Source: Lunatimonas sp.
GTDB taxonomy: Bacteria > Bacteroidota > Bacteroidia > Cytophagales > Cyclobacteriaceae
Reading direction: 5' to 3'
Assembly (NCBI RefSeq): GCF_020832325.1
Contig: NZ_JAFIEU010000051.1
Coordinates: forward strand, 1-64,000
Length of the DNA: 64,000 nucleotides
Every line of letters starts with the position of its first letter. The first letter of the stretch is position 1. A model generated the notes under the pieces. It searched no databases. It was given only the letters and a program-made list of their open reading frames with translations, and had not been told where the DNA came from. A program made the translations under genes and the position numbers. Positions 63,976-64,000 of the stretch are shown here, piece by piece.

Positions 63976-64000
63976 GCGCTTGAAAAGACGAATAAAATTA

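Noticed and set aside
53205-64000. The accessory region as a prophage or integrative element
   Set aside because: No integrase, capsid, terminase, relaxase or tRNA attachment site was seen; only a short transposase relic and a restriction cassette are present.

Overview
The window looks like a chromosome segment from a member of the Bacteroidota, most likely order Cytophagales near Cyclobacteriaceae (Algoriphagus-like). I infer this from protein families, not from a search: a SusC/SusD pair, lipoprotein 6-bladed beta-propellers, a lipoprotein-type META protein, GH3-family protein, LptB, RprX/RprY-like two-component genes and few Shine-Dalgarno sites. No rRNA, tRNA, CRISPR array, intact insertion sequence or prophage was seen.

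Layout. 0.3-18.2 kb is ordinary housekeeping: M23 peptidase, M20 amidohydrolase, alanine racemase, a META lipoprotein, glycyl-tRNA synthetase, an MscS channel, an EamA exporter, DusB, a phospholipid block (CPBP protease, DUF2007 protein, CdsA, Psd), a four-gene block ending in a NarL-type two-component system, then LspA and a long type-2-like IleRS. 18.8-24.2 kb holds an isolated SusC/SusD pair with a GTAACGTTAC palindrome upstream. 24.3-30.4 kb holds dGTPase, a PLP-dependent dehydratase, a cysteine desulfurase, GlmM and MazG. The 565-bp gap at 30354-30918 holds one forward and three tandem reverse DnaA boxes beside an AT-rich stretch, a candidate replication origin.

30.9-42.1 kb holds GH3, LptB, RecJ, a SPOR-like protein, FumC, RidA, an OmpR-type two-component pair and LysA. 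42.6-46.3 kb holds an unknown small protein, an iron-sulfur (6-4)-photolyase-like protein, an aldehyde dehydrogenase and a 40-codon candidate gene. 46.3-51.1 kb is an assimilatory sulfur operon (Rrf2 regulator, CysH, sulfite reductase with an extra C-terminal helical domain, CobA, siroheme synthase), with a palindrome at the likely cysH promoter. HtpG follows.

53.2-64.0 kb is accessory. Two units on the minus strand each consist of a short secreted peptide with a near-identical leader and a divergent Cys-rich C-terminus, followed by a beta-propeller lipoprotein (and in one case a thioredoxin-like lipoprotein). Between them sits a type III restriction-modification cassette (HTH regulator, Mod, a DUF1016 nuclease, Res) with gene relics. 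A third peptide gene is cut after about 11 codons exactly at the right end of this cassette, and its upstream region is still present. A roughly 95-bp repeat occurs once in front of the first peptide gene and twice, in the opposite orientation, in front of res; each outer copy ends at a start codon. This suggests the cassette entered or recombined inside an array of peptide units, and it may allow a 4-kb inversion that swaps upstream regions.
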